Source: Rhizobium sp. ICMP 5592
GTDB lineage: Bacteria > Pseudomonadota > Alphaproteobacteria > Rhizobiales > Rhizobiaceae
DNA length: 64,000 nt
Assembly (NCBI RefSeq): GCF_009498525.1
Contig: NZ_QSNT01000002.1
Location: forward strand, 1,116,001 to 1,180,000
Reading direction: 5' to 3'
A program made the translations under genes and the position numbers. Below, piece after piece: positions 19,605-28,312 of the stretch. How positions within the stretch are numbered: the first letter of the stretch is position 1; every line of letters starts with the position of its first letter. The notes under the pieces were generated by a model. That model was not told the origin of the DNA. It did no database searches and saw nothing but the letters and a program-made list of their open reading frames with translations.

Positions 19605-20069
19605 ATGGCTGAAAAGACTTCGCTGCGTAAACTCGAACTCGTCGATATGCCTGCGGCGGCGGCGGTTCATCGGGCTTCCTTCAATGAAAGGCTTCCGACG
19701 CTCGCAGGGCTTCATACGTCCGACGAGGACGTCGGCTTCTGGAGAGCGGTGGTCTTCAAGGATTGCCAGATATGGGGTGCGGAGGAGGATGGCCGGCTGG
19801 TCGGCGTCATCGCTTTCCTCGAGGATTGGATCGATCAGCTCTATGTCCTGCCGGAGGCGCAGGGGCGTGGTGTCGGCACCAGATTGCTGGAGGTCGCCAA
19901 ATCGGCCTATCCGTCGCTTTCGCTCTGGACATTTCAACGAAACCTCTCCGCGCGCCGATTTTACGAGAAACACGGCTTCTTGGTTGTTGACGAGTCGGAC
20001 GGGGCGGGCAATGAGGAGAAGGAGCCTGACGTGCTCTACAAATGGGAAGCGCGGTTGCATCGCTTATAG
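19605..20069 (+). CDS. GNAT-family N-acetyltransferase
   Basis: The 154-residue protein has the GNAT fold signature: DQLYVLPEAQGRGVGTRLLEVAK (acetyl-CoA-binding motif A, Q/RxxGxG/A) around residues 78-100 and NLSARRFYEKHGF (motif B) near 118-130. It transfers an acetyl group from acetyl-CoA to an unknown amine. Begins 4 nt after murI. Confidence 0.88.
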   Translation: MAEKTSLRKLELVDMPAAAAVHRASFNERLPTLAGLHTSDEDVGFWRAVVFKDCQIWGAEEDGRLVGVIAFLEDWIDQLYVLPEAQGRGVGTRLLEVAKSAYPSLSLWTFQRNLSARRFYEKHGFLVVDESDGAGNEEKEPDVLYKWEARLHRL

Positions 20070-20149
20070 AGCAATGTGAGGGCGGTATTGGGGAGGACGA
20101 TATTTGATGCCTTTTGAAAAGCGTTGCGGTTTCACCGTCGAGGCAGATC

Positions 20150-21295
20150 ATGCGCCTCACTGATTGCTATAATTTCCATGATTTCCGCGCTTTGGCGAAA
20201 AGCCGTCTTCCGGGTCCGATCTTCAACTATATCGATGGCGCAGCCGACGACGAAGTGACGCTTCGTCGGAATACGGCGAGCTTCGAAAACTGCGATCTGG
20301 TTCCCAATGTCCTGCGTGGCGTCAGCAGCGTGGACATGTCCGTCACGGTGATGGGGCAGAAGCTGGCAACGCCGTTTTACTGCTCGCCGACGGCCTTGCA
20401 GCGGCTCTTCCATCATCAGGGCGAAAACGCGGTTGCTGCTGCGGCGTCTTCCATGGGCACGATGTTCGGCGTCTCCTCGCTTGGCACGGTCAGCCTCGAA
20501 GAGGTGCGCAAGAAGCATCAGGGGCCGCAGGTCTATCAATTCTACTTCCATAAGGATCGTGGTCTCAACCATGCGATGATGCAGCGGGCGAAGGATGCCG
20601 GCGTCAATGTGATGATGTTGACCGTCGACAGCATCACCGGTGGCAACCGCGAGCGCGACCTGCGCACCGGCTTTTCCATTCCCTTCAAGCTCAATCTGGC
20701 AGGCTTGGCGCAATTCGCCATGAAGCCGGCATGGGGCCTGAACTACGTTACCCACGAGAAATTCCGTCTGCCGCAGCTCGACGAGCATGTGGACATGAGC
20801 GGTGGGGCGATGTCGATCGGCAAATATTTCACCGAAATGCTCGATCCGTCGATGAACTGGGACGATGTCGCAGAGATGGTGCGGCATTGGGATGGCCAGT
20901 TCTGCCTCAAGGGCGTGATGTCCGTGGAGGATGCCAAGCGCGCCGTCGAGATCGGATGCACGGGCATCGTGCTCTCGAACCACGGCGGGCGGCAACTGGA
21001 TGGCTCGCGCTCGGCTTTCGATCAGCTGGCTGAAATCGTCGATGCGGTCGGCGATCGGATCGATGTGATGATGGATGGCGGCATTCAGCGCGGGACGCAT
21101 GTGTTGAAGGCACTTTCGCTTGGCGCCAAGGCCGTCGGCGTTGGACGCTTCTATCTCTATCCGCTCGCCGCTGCGGGCCAGCCGGGTGTCGAGCGGGCGC
21201 TTGGCATGCTGCGCACCGAGATCGAACGCGGCATGAAGCTCATGGGCTGCACGACGGTCGATCAGCTGTCGCGCGCCAACCTGCGTTTCCGGTAG
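20150..21295 (+). CDS. lldD: FMN-dependent alpha-hydroxy-acid dehydrogenase, L-lactate dehydrogenase type
   Basis: The 381-residue TIM-barrel flavoprotein starts MRLTDCYNFHDFRALAKSRLPGPIFNYIDGAADDEVTLRRN and contains SNHGGRQLDGSRSAFDQL with the catalytic His/Arg pair, plus VMMDGGIQRGTHVLKALSLGAKAVGVGR that binds FMN phosphate. Members oxidise L-lactate, glycolate or mandelate. L-lactate is the most common substrate for this length in rhizobia, but specificity is not determined here. An upstream ATG (20114) would add 12 residues that do not fit the family. A stem-loop follows at 21372. Confidence 0.85.
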   Translation: MRLTDCYNFHDFRALAKSRLPGPIFNYIDGAADDEVTLRRNTASFENCDLVPNVLRGVSSVDMSVTVMGQKLATPFYCSPTALQRLFHHQGENAVAAAASSMGTMFGVSSLGTVSLEEVRKKHQGPQVYQFYFHKDRGLNHAMMQRAKDAGVNVMMLTVDSITGGNRERDLRTGFSIPFKLNLAGLAQFAMKPAWGLNYVTHEKFRLPQLDEHVDMSGGAMSIGKYFTEMLDPSMNWDDVAEMVRHWDGQFCLKGVMSVEDAKRAVEIGCTGIVLSNHGGRQLDGSRSAFDQLAEIVDAVGDRIDVMMDGGIQRGTHVLKALSLGAKAVGVGRFYLYPLAAAGQPGVERALGMLRTEIERGMKLMGCTTVDQLSRANLRFR

Positions 21296-21371
21296 CCGGA
21301 CGGCCGGATTGCATTCCCCTGTGGGTTTCTGAAATCCGTTCGCGAAAGCCGCGGAAATGTTTGATAGACGA

Positions 21372-21401
21372 AAGCGCCCCGTTTCTGAAAGATGGGCGCT
21401 T
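21372..21401 (+). terminator. Stem-loop between lldD and the HerA-like gene
   Basis: AAGCGCCC (21372-21379) pairs with GGGCGCTT (21394-21401) around a 14-nt loop. No U-run follows. It may terminate lldD or lie in the 5' leader of the next gene. Confidence 0.45.
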
Positions 21402-21433
21402 CCACATCTGAGTCTTGTCAAAGGGGTATTGCA

Positions 21434-22951
21434 TTGCAGGTCGGCATCGACATGGGAACAGCGTCCGGCGGGACCAGCGCCCAACTCGATATCGAGGAGC
21501 TGCTGGCAACCCGTCTTCTCGTACAGGGCAATTCCGGCTCCGGAAAATCGCATCTGCTGCGGCGTCTGCTGGAGCAGTCGGCCCAGTGGGTGCAGCAGGT
21601 CATCATTGATCCCGAGGGCGATTTCGTCACACTAGCCGACAAGTTCGGCCATGTAGTGGTCGATGGCGAGCGCACCGAGGCCGAGCTTGCCGGCATTGCC
21701 AATCGTATCCGCCAGCATCGCGTCTCCTGCGTCCTGACGCTCGAAGGGCTCGATATCGAGCAGCAGATGCGCGCCGCCGCCGCCTTCCTCAACGGCATGT
21801 TCGATGCCGAGCGTGAATATTGGTATCCGGTGCTGGTTGTCGTCGACGAAGCGCAGATGTTTGCTCCCTCGGTCGGCGGCGATGTCTCGGAAGATGCACG
21901 CAAGATGTCGCTCGGCGCCATGACCAATCTGATGTGCCGCGGCCGTAAGCGCGGCCTTGCCGGCGTCATCGCCACGCAGCGCCTGGCGAAGCTTGCCAAG
22001 AATGTGGCCGCCGAAGCCTCGAATTTCCTGATGGGCCGCACCTTTCTCGATATCGACATGGCCCGCGCCGCCGACCTGCTCGGCATGGATCGCCGGCAGG
22101 CGGAGATGTTCCGCGACCTGAAGCGCGGCAATTTCGTCGCGCTCGGCCCGGCTTTGTCGCGCCGGCCGCTGCCGATCACCATCGGCAATGTCGAAACCTC
22201 GGCGCGCTCCTCCAGTCCCAAGTTGATGCCGTTGCCGGATGCGCCGCAGGATGTCGAGGATCTGATTTTCACACCGGACCCGGAGGAATTCTCAAGGCCG
22301 GTCGTTCGCCGCGCCACACCCGCGCCGCGCCCGACGACGGATATTCTGGCCGAACTCTCCCGTTCCACGCCTGCTGCCAGCCCGGCGCCGGCTGAGCCTA
22401 GGGCAAGCCAGCCTGAATTGTCGACGGAAGACCGCGAGGCGCGGGTAGGCGCTGTGCTGTCCGAAATCCTTGACGATCCTGCCTTGGGTTTCCGAACGGA
22501 TTCAGTGCTTTATCAGGAATTTCTCGTGCGGCTGCGCATGCGCCGCGTGCCGGGCGTGCCGATGGCGCTATCGGAATTCCGCCGGCGCGTGGCGATCGTG
22601 CGTTCCGGCGCGGACGAGGCGACGATGGCGACGGAGGCCTGGGCAATAGCCATGTCGCTCTCGGCCGGTGTCACAGACGATCTACAGGGTGTTTTCCTGA
22701 TGCTCGCCAAGGCGGCCATCTGCGGCGAGCCATGCCCATCCGACGCCCGCATTGCCCGCGCCTACGGCACCCACTCCGCCCGCCGCGCCCGGCGCTTGCT
22801 CAGCTATTTCGAAGAACAAGGCAGCGTCGTCGTCCACACTGATTTCTCCGGCAAGCGCATCGTCGCCTTCCCGGATATCGGCAGCCAGACCGCGCCGGGC
22901 GATGCCAATGCGCCTGATGTCGATGGTGGCGAGCAGGCGGCGGCGGAGTAA
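21434..22951 (+). CDS. HerA/DUF87-like P-loop ATPase
   Basis: The 505-residue protein has Walker A GNSGSGKS near residue 34, Walker B VLVVVDEAQMF near 139, a GRKRGLAGVIATQRLAKL sensor segment and a conserved arginine region, which is the HerA/FtsK-type motor core. A Pro/Ala-rich linker (about 285-345) leads to a C-terminal winged-helix-like part. HerA-like proteins translocate DNA in repair or transfer; no NurA-like nuclease adjoins. Start TTG 21434 is preferred: AAGGGG stands 7 nt before it and the protein then begins QVGIDMGTASGG. An ATG at 21392 lies inside the stem-loop and is unlikely. Confidence 0.78.
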   Translation: MQVGIDMGTASGGTSAQLDIEELLATRLLVQGNSGSGKSHLLRRLLEQSAQWVQQVIIDPEGDFVTLADKFGHVVVDGERTEAELAGIANRIRQHRVSCVLTLEGLDIEQQMRAAAAFLNGMFDAEREYWYPVLVVVDEAQMFAPSVGGDVSEDARKMSLGAMTNLMCRGRKRGLAGVIATQRLAKLAKNVAAEASNFLMGRTFLDIDMARAADLLGMDRRQAEMFRDLKRGNFVALGPALSRRPLPITIGNVETSARSSSPKLMPLPDAPQDVEDLIFTPDPEEFSRPVVRRATPAPRPTTDILAELSRSTPAASPAPAEPRASQPELSTEDREARVGAVLSEILDDPALGFRTDSVLYQEFLVRLRMRRVPGVPMALSEFRRRVAIVRSGADEATMATEAWAIAMSLSAGVTDDLQGVFLMLAKAAICGEPCPSDARIARAYGTHSARRARRLLSYFEEQGSVVVHTDFSGKRIVAFPDIGSQTAPGDANAPDVDGGEQAAAE

Positions 22952-22957
22952 TCCGGA

Positions 22958-23398
22958 TCAGGTGCCGCTGCCGATAATGTGAAGCGCGGCTTTTCCGTCC
23001 TTGACCGCTGCGGTGGACAATCGTCGGTCAAGAGTGGCCAGCTTGCCATGGTGGAATTTCGCAAGAGCCAAGAGATAGCTATCGGTGATTTGCCCCGGTG
23101 TGAGGAGGCGGGTTGGATCGATCAAACTCGTGTTGGTTAAACTGATATCATCGGGCCAAAACTCATGACCAGGCAAGCTGCGAAGCTGTGTAATCAAAGG
23201 TGCGACCGTTGATGGTGGGCCTGGAGAATTCGGATATGCCGGTTGGCCGAGAATTCGAATGACGCCGTTTTCTGTTAGCGGGCACGTCGCCCAGCTCTGA
23301 TTGCCGATCGAGCTGAACCAGTCATGTACGATGTCATGGGAGACATGTAAGGGGTCGAACAAAGCAATCAGAACATTGACATCAAGAAGAACCGTCAC
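22958..23398 (-). CDS. vapC: PIN-domain toxin ribonuclease, VapC type
   Basis: The 146-residue protein has the PIN acidic residues D6 (LLDVNVLIAL), E43 (LTENGVIRIL), D106 (ITDSYLLALA) and D124 (ATLDRRL), which bind the catalytic metal. VapC toxins cut tRNA or rRNA. The start overlaps the vapB stop by 4 bp, the usual coupled arrangement. It converges on the HerA-like gene, ending 6 bp from it. Base composition is visibly lower in GC than the neighbours, suggesting acquisition. Confidence 0.88.
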   Translation of the reverse strand: MTVLLDVNVLIALFDPLHVSHDIVHDWFSSIGNQSWATCPLTENGVIRILGQPAYPNSPGPPSTVAPLITQLRSLPGHEFWPDDISLTNTSLIDPTRLLTPGQITDSYLLALAKFHHGKLATLDRRLSTAAVKDGKAALHIIGSGT

Positions 23399-23622
23399 AG
23401 CAGTTCGTCGCGAAGTTTGTTGACGACTTCAAGCGTGATTGGTGCATTGCCTTGTTTCGGCATCAGCAAGGGAATGCCGTTCCGTTCTTTTGTCGTTTGT
23501 GGTCGATTGAGCGAGCGGCGTGCCAAATCCGAGATGACGTCTCCAACACTACGATGCTGCTGCTCTGCCATAGCTTTTGCCACAGCAAGCACATCGTCAT
23601 CGATTGCCAAAGTCGTTCTCAT
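23395..23622 (-). CDS. vapB: VapB-type antitoxin (ribbon-helix-helix)
   Basis: The 75-residue protein begins MRTTLAIDDDVLAVAKAMAEQQHRSVGDVISDLARRSL, a ribbon-helix-helix DNA-binding domain, and ends with a tail (GIPLLMPKQGNAPITLEVVNKLRDELL) that would occupy the toxin active site. ATG 23622 follows CGAGGTG; a further upstream ATG (23646) would add eight residues without support. It probably represses its own promoter. Confidence 0.85.
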   Translation of the reverse strand: MRTTLAIDDDVLAVAKAMAEQQHRSVGDVISDLARRSLNRPQTTKERNGIPLLMPKQGNAPITLEVVNKLRDELL

Positions 23623-23642
23623 CGCAACACCTCGAATAATAT

Positions 23643-23664
23643 GCATCAGACATCACGCATCAGA
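23643..23664 (-). promoter_or_regulatory. Direct repeats in the vapBC promoter region
   Basis: GCATCAGA occurs twice, at 23643-23650 and 23657-23664, a 14-bp period, 21-42 bp upstream of the vapB start. Spaced direct repeats are common operators for ribbon-helix-helix antitoxins; the assignment is inferred. Confidence 0.4.
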
Positions 23665-23711
23665 TATAGCGATTTCACGGCATAATCTCAACGGCAGCAA
23701 CAGACGGTGTG

Positions 23712-23740
23712 TTGACAATTTCATGACGACCCCTTACAGA
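23712..23740 (+). promoter_or_regulatory. Candidate rpsD promoter
   Basis: A consensus -35 TTGACA (23712-23717) is followed after 17 bp by TACAGA (23735-23740). This leaves a leader of about 160 nt before rpsD, long enough to hold an S4-binding autoregulatory structure, though I could not define one. Confidence 0.5.
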
Positions 23741-23908
23741 CCGCGCCAACGCCGGGCAGAAATGTCCGGTGTTTCACTGACATGTCCCGTGGCTCCTCCG
23801 TTCGCTAACGTGAGGAACCTGTCAGAGCTCGAAAACGGAGTTCAGAGGAGGGCGTGTTTCCTTCGCGGTTTGGCAACAAGCCGCTAAAACACTTTGAAAG
23901 GAAATGCG

Positions 23909-24526
23909 ATGAGCAAGCGCGAATCGTCCAAGTACAAAATTGACCGCCGTATGGGCGAAAATATCTGGGGTCGTCCGAAGTCCCCGGTTAACCGTCGCGA
24001 ATACGGCCCGGGCCAGCACGGCCAGCGCCGCAAGGGTAAGCTTTCGGACTTCGGTGTGCAGCTGCGCGCCAAGCAGAAGCTGAAGGGCTATTACGGCGAC
24101 CTGCGTGAAAAGCAGTTCCGCGCCACCTTCGACGAAGCCAACCGCCGCAAGGGCGACACTTCGGAAAACCTGATCGGCCTGCTCGAATCGCGTCTGGACG
24201 CGATCGTCTACCGCGCCAAGTTCGTTCCGACCGTCTTCGCAGCCCGCCAGTTCGTCAACCATGGCCACGTCACGGTTAACGGCGTTCGCGTCAACATCGG
24301 TTCCTACCGCTGCAAGGCTGGCGACGTTATCGAAGTTCGCGAAAAGTCCAAGCAGCTCGTGATCGTTCTGGAATCGGTTTCGCTCGCAGAGCGTGACGTT
24401 CCGGACTACATCGAAGTCGACCACAACAAGATGGTTGCGACCTTCGCTCGTGTTCCGACCCTCGCTGACGTACCGTACGCAGTCGTCATGGAACCGCAGC
24501 TGGTCGTCGAATTCTATTCGCGTTAA
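23909..24526 (+). CDS. rpsD: Ribosomal protein S4
   Basis: The 205-residue protein has the standard S4 start ([30 protein letters not shown]) and an S4 RNA-binding domain with [18 protein letters not shown] and [20 protein letters not shown]. It nucleates 30S assembly on 16S rRNA. ATG 23909 follows GAAAGG. A strong terminator follows. Codon use is highly biased, as expected for a ribosomal protein. Confidence 0.98.
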   Translation: MSKRESSKYKIDRRMGENIWGRPKSPVNRREYGPGQHGQRRKGKLSDFGVQLRAKQKLKGYYGDLREKQFRATFDEANRRKGDTSENLIGLLESRLDAIVYRAKFVPTVFAARQFVNHGHVTVNGVRVNIGSYRCKAGDVIEVREKSKQLVIVLESVSLAERDVPDYIEVDHNKMVATFARVPTLADVPYAVVMEPQLVVEFYSR

Positions 24527-24552
24527 TCAGCGGATATCTTTCTTACGAATGG

Positions 24553-24582
24553 AAAAGCCGCTCCTTCTGGGCGGCTTTTTTC
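24553..24582 (+). terminator. Rho-independent terminator after rpsD
   Basis: AAAAGCCGC (24553-24561) pairs with GCGGCTTTT (24571-24579) around a 9-nt loop and is followed by a T-run to 24582. It ends 15 nt before the glsA start codon. Confidence 0.9.
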
Positions 24583-24597
24583 TTTCCGGAGATCACC

Positions 24598-25527
24598 ATG
24601 GCGGATTTGCAGGCAATTCTCGACGGTATCCATGCTGAGCTTTCGTCACGTCTCGGCGAAGGCAAGGTTGCGGACTATATTCCCGAGCTTGCCAAGGTCG
24701 ATCCAAACCAGTTCGGCATGGCGATCGCGACGGTGGACGGCAATATCCACAGTGTCGGTCATGCCGATGTGCCCTTTTCCATCCAGAGCATTTCCAAGGT
24801 CTTCATGCTGACGCTGGCGCTCGGCAAGGTGGGCGAGAGCCTGTGGAACAGGGTTGGCCGCGAACCCTCCGGAACGGCGTTCAACTCCATCGTTCAGCTC
24901 GAGCGCGAAGAGGGCATCCCGCGCAATCCCTTCGTCAATGCCGGCGCGATCGCGGTCAGCGACGTCGTGTTGTCGGGCCATGCGCCGCGTGAGGCGATCG
25001 GCGAGCTTTTGCGCTTTGTGCGCTATGTCGCCGATGACGAAACGATCACCATCGACGACAAGGTGGCGCGCTCGGAAACGCAGACCGGCTTCCGCAATTT
25101 CGCGCTTGCCAATTTCATGCGCGCTTACGGCAATATCGACCATCCGGTCGAGCATGTGCTCGGCGTCTATTTCCATCAATGCGCCCTGTCGATGAGCTGC
25201 CAGCAACTGGCCAAGGCGGGACTTTATCTCGCGGCGCGCGGCACCAATCCGATCACCGGCCATTCCGTCGTTTCGCCGAAGCGGGCGCGGCGTATCAATG
25301 CGCTGATGCTGACATGCGGCCACTATGATGGTTCCGGCGATTTCGCCTATCATGTCGGCCTGCCCGGCAAGAGCGGCGTCGGTGGCGGCATTCTGGCGGT
25401 GGCGCCGGGTATCGGCTCCATCGCGGTCTGGTCGCCGGGGCTGAACAAGGTCGGCAATTCGCAGCTCGGTGCCGTGGCGCTGGAAATGCTTGCCGCGCGG
25501 ACCGGCTGGTCGGTCTTTGGCGATTGA
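24598..25527 (+). CDS. glsA: Glutaminase (serine beta-lactamase-like fold)
   Basis: The 309-residue protein contains [16 protein letters not shown] (catalytic Ser-x-x-Lys), [16 protein letters not shown] and [13 protein letters not shown], all typical of bacterial glutaminase. It hydrolyses glutamine to glutamate and ammonia. CGGAG lies just before ATG 24598. The start is immediately behind the rpsD terminator, so no room remains for a promoter there; transcription must come from read-through or from inside rpsD. Confidence 0.95.
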   Translation: MADLQAILDGIHAELSSRLGEGKVADYIPELAKVDPNQFGMAIATVDGNIHSVGHADVPFSIQSISKVFMLTLALGKVGESLWNRVGREPSGTAFNSIVQLEREEGIPRNPFVNAGAIAVSDVVLSGHAPREAIGELLRFVRYVADDETITIDDKVARSETQTGFRNFALANFMRAYGNIDHPVEHVLGVYFHQCALSMSCQQLAKAGLYLAARGTNPITGHSVVSPKRARRINALMLTCGHYDGSGDFAYHVGLPGKSGVGGGILAVAPGIGSIAVWSPGLNKVGNSQLGAVALEMLAARTGWSVFGD

Positions 25528-25586
25528 GATCGTGTCTTTGACCGCTCCTTCTGCTATGAGCGTGGCAAGGCCTGAGGGATGACAAG

Positions 25587-26459
25587 ATGAATATCGCAAC
25601 GACAGTGGCGGACGAATTCGATATCGAAGCGGAAGAAGGTAGTAATGCTCTCCATCCGCTTTTTGCCGATGCGCCGCGTTCGGTCTCCTTCAACAAGCTG
25701 CGCAAGCGCCTGCTGCGTCAGGTGCGTCAGGCACTCGACGATTTCCAGATGCTCAAAGGCCAGAAGCGCTGGCTGATCGGTGTGTCCGGCGGCAAGGATT
25801 CCTACGGGCTGCTGTCGATCCTGCTCGATCTCAAATGGCGTGGCCTGCTGCCGGTGGAGCTGATTGCCTGCAATCTCGATCAGGGCCAGCCGAATTTCCC
25901 GAAGCATGTCCTGCCCGAATATCTGACGAAGATCGGCGTCGAACACCGTATCGAATATCGCGACACCTATTCTATCGTGAAGGAAAAGGTGCCGGCGGGT
26001 GCGACCTATTGCTCGCTCTGTTCGCGCTTGCGCCGCGGCAACCTCTATCGCATCGCCCGCGAGGAGGGCTGCGACGCGCTGGTGCTCGGCCATCATCGCG
26101 AGGACATCCTCGAGACCTTCTTCATGAATTTCTTCCACGGCGGCCGGCTGGCCTCGATGCCGGCGAAGCTCCTCAATGACGAGGGCGACCTGATGGTGCT
26201 GCGTCCGCTTGCCTATGCCGCCGAGGACGATCTTGCCAAGTTCGCCGCCGCCATGCAGTTCCCGATCATTCCCTGCGATCTCTGCGGCTCGCAGGACGGT
26301 CTGCAGCGCAATGCGATGAAGGAGATGCTCGCTGATATCGAGCGCCGCATGCCTGGCCGCAAGGATACGATGCTGCGGGCGCTGGCGCATGTGAACCCGT
26401 CGCATCTGCTCGATCCCAAGCTTTTCGATTTTGCCGGGCTGATGGTCCAAAAGCCTTGA
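25587..26459 (+). CDS. ttcA: tRNA 2-thiocytidine(32) synthetase TtcA
   Basis: The 290-residue protein has the PP-loop SGGKDS (residues 67-72), the CxxC pair C142/C145 (CSLC) and a further CDLC at C230/C233, which together supply the three cysteine ligands of the TtcA iron-sulfur cluster. It adds sulfur to cytidine 32 of certain tRNAs with ATP. The N-terminal 30 residues are an extension compared with the Escherichia coli protein. It follows glsA after 59 bp on the same strand. Confidence 0.92.
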   Translation: MNIATTVADEFDIEAEEGSNALHPLFADAPRSVSFNKLRKRLLRQVRQALDDFQMLKGQKRWLIGVSGGKDSYGLLSILLDLKWRGLLPVELIACNLDQGQPNFPKHVLPEYLTKIGVEHRIEYRDTYSIVKEKVPAGATYCSLCSRLRRGNLYRIAREEGCDALVLGHHREDILETFFMNFFHGGRLASMPAKLLNDEGDLMVLRPLAYAAEDDLAKFAAAMQFPIIPCDLCGSQDGLQRNAMKEMLADIERRMPGRKDTMLRALAHVNPSHLLDPKLFDFAGLMVQKP

Positions 26460-26549
26460 ACCGCGTCTGTCGGATTTAATCGGTTTTGCCACAAGGCTGT
26501 CATCGAATCGGGCATAAGGGGAGCCATCCTCTTTCTGTAAAGATCATCG

Positions 26550-27377
26550 ATGACCCTCTCCGATCCAGACTTCGACTATCTGATGGCGACCGTAGCCGAG
26601 GCTGCGGCGCTTGAAATCATACCGCGCTTCCGCAATCTCGGGGCGGGCGATATTTCCGAAAAAACCTCCACTGTCGATCTGGTGACGGAAGCCGATCTGT
26701 TGACGGAGAAGCGCATCACGGCGGCGCTGAAAGCACGCTTTCCCGATGCGCTCGTGGTCGGCGAGGAGGCCTATGAGGCGGACAGATCCGTCGTGCCGGC
26801 GTTGGCGCATGCGGATCTCGCCTTTGTCATCGATCCCGTCGACGGTACCTTCAATTTTGCATCCGGACTGCCGGTCTTCGGAACGATCCTCGCTGTCGTT
26901 GCCAAGGGCGAGACCATTGCCGGGATTATCCATGATTCCGTGCTCGGCGATACCGTCACCACAGTGAAAGGTGCCGGCACCTATTTGCGGCGGCGCAACG
27001 GGCAGGCGAGCCGGCTTGCAGTCGCCCCGGTCGTTCCATTGAACGAGATGACCGGCCTGATCTCCTGGGGCCATATGGACGAGCCGGACCGCTCCCGCAT
27101 CAGCGCCAATATGGCGAAGATACGCATGGGGTTTGCGTTGAACTGCTCGGCCTACGAATACTGGATGGTCGCCTCCGGTAGGATCCATTTCATCGGCCAC
27201 TCAAAACTGATGCCTTGGGATCACCTGGCCGGCGTGCTCGCGCATCAGGAGGCCGGAGGCTTCACGGCGAAGTTTGACGGCACACCCTACCGGCCCGGCG
27301 AGACGACGGGCGGCATTATTTCGGCTCCGGACGAGGAAAGCTGGCGGATTATCCGTCGCGAGATCGTCGGCGCCTGA
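26550..27377 (+). CDS. Inositol-monophosphatase-family phosphatase (first of a tandem pair)
   Basis: The 275-residue protein carries the metal-site motifs VGEEAYE, DPVDGTFNFASG and WDHLAGVLAHQEAGG. The family removes phosphate from inositol phosphates, 3'-phosphoadenosine 5'-phosphate, fructose bisphosphate or histidinol phosphate; the substrate cannot be decided here. The next gene, 17 bp downstream, is a paralogue of the same length with the same motifs, so they probably arose by tandem duplication and form an operon. Confidence 0.87.
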   Translation: MTLSDPDFDYLMATVAEAAALEIIPRFRNLGAGDISEKTSTVDLVTEADLLTEKRITAALKARFPDALVVGEEAYEADRSVVPALAHADLAFVIDPVDGTFNFASGLPVFGTILAVVAKGETIAGIIHDSVLGDTVTTVKGAGTYLRRRNGQASRLAVAPVVPLNEMTGLISWGHMDEPDRSRISANMAKIRMGFALNCSAYEYWMVASGRIHFIGHSKLMPWDHLAGVLAHQEAGGFTAKFDGTPYRPGETTGGIISAPDEESWRIIRREIVGA

Positions 27378-27394
27378 CAGGAGAGGACTGTATC

Positions 27395-28219
27395 ATGACA
27401 TCATCCGTTGACGTGACAACCCTTGCCGATCTGCTGCGCCAGGCGGCGAAGGCGGAAATCCTGCCGCGTTTCCGCCGGCTCGGCAGCGATGACGTCCGGG
27501 CCAAGAGCGAGGCGACCGATCTGGTGACGGAAGCGGATGAGCAGGCCGAGCGGATGATCAAGGCCGAGGTGGCGCGGCTCTGGCCCGAGGCGTTGTTTGT
27601 AGGCGAGGAGTCCGTCGCCGCCGATCCGGCGCTGCTTCACAAGCTGCAGAGTGCGGATCTGGCGATCATTGTTGATCCGGTCGACGGCACGTTCAATTTC
27701 GCCGCCGGCATTCCCGCATTCGGCGTCATGGCCTCCGTGGTTTCCAAGGGCGAGACCGTGGCGGGCATCATCTTCGACCCGATGGGGGACGATTGGGTGC
27801 TGGCCGAAAAGGGCGGTGGCGCCTGGCTGCGCCGGCCGGATGGTGAGGCGCAGCGCCTCTCCGTGGCAGCGCCGGTCGCCCTGGAAGAGATGGTCGGCAT
27901 GGCCTCCACAGGCTATCTACCGCAGGGAAAACGTGCCGAGATCCTGGGTAATCTCGCCAAGGTGCGCTTTATCACCAACTATCGCTGCGCCGCTCACGAA
28001 TACCGCACCTTTGCCGGCGGTCATGTCCACTATCTTATGTACAACAAGCTGATGCCCTGGGATCATCTGGCCGGCTCGCTGATTTCCGAGGAAGCGGGTG
28101 CCTATGTCAGGCGCTTCGACGGTTCGCCCTATCTCCCACATCATCTCGATGGTGGCCTGCTGGTTGCGGTGGACAAGCCGTCATGGGAGTTGCTGCGGCA
28201 AGAGGTCTTCACCGTCTGA
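27395..28219 (+). CDS. Inositol-monophosphatase-family phosphatase (second of a tandem pair)
   Basis: The 274-residue protein shares the layout of the upstream gene: ATDLVTEADEQAE, VGEESV, DPVDGTFNFAAG and MPWDHLAGSLISEEAGAY. All catalytic residues seen in the first copy are kept, so both copies look active. Divergence across the rest is considerable, which argues for different substrates rather than a recent duplication. A GGAG sits before ATG 27395. Confidence 0.87.
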   Translation: MTSSVDVTTLADLLRQAAKAEILPRFRRLGSDDVRAKSEATDLVTEADEQAERMIKAEVARLWPEALFVGEESVAADPALLHKLQSADLAIIVDPVDGTFNFAAGIPAFGVMASVVSKGETVAGIIFDPMGDDWVLAEKGGGAWLRRPDGEAQRLSVAAPVALEEMVGMASTGYLPQGKRAEILGNLAKVRFITNYRCAAHEYRTFAGGHVHYLMYNKLMPWDHLAGSLISEEAGAYVRRFDGSPYLPHHLDGGLLVAVDKPSWELLRQEVFTV

Positions 28220-28312
28220 GACGGTGCCTCTTGGAAAGTCGTGGGTGCGGCGTTATCTTCACCCGCGACAGGCAACCGTCCTCTGGCGGAATTTGCCGCT
28301 GGGATGAGGCCG

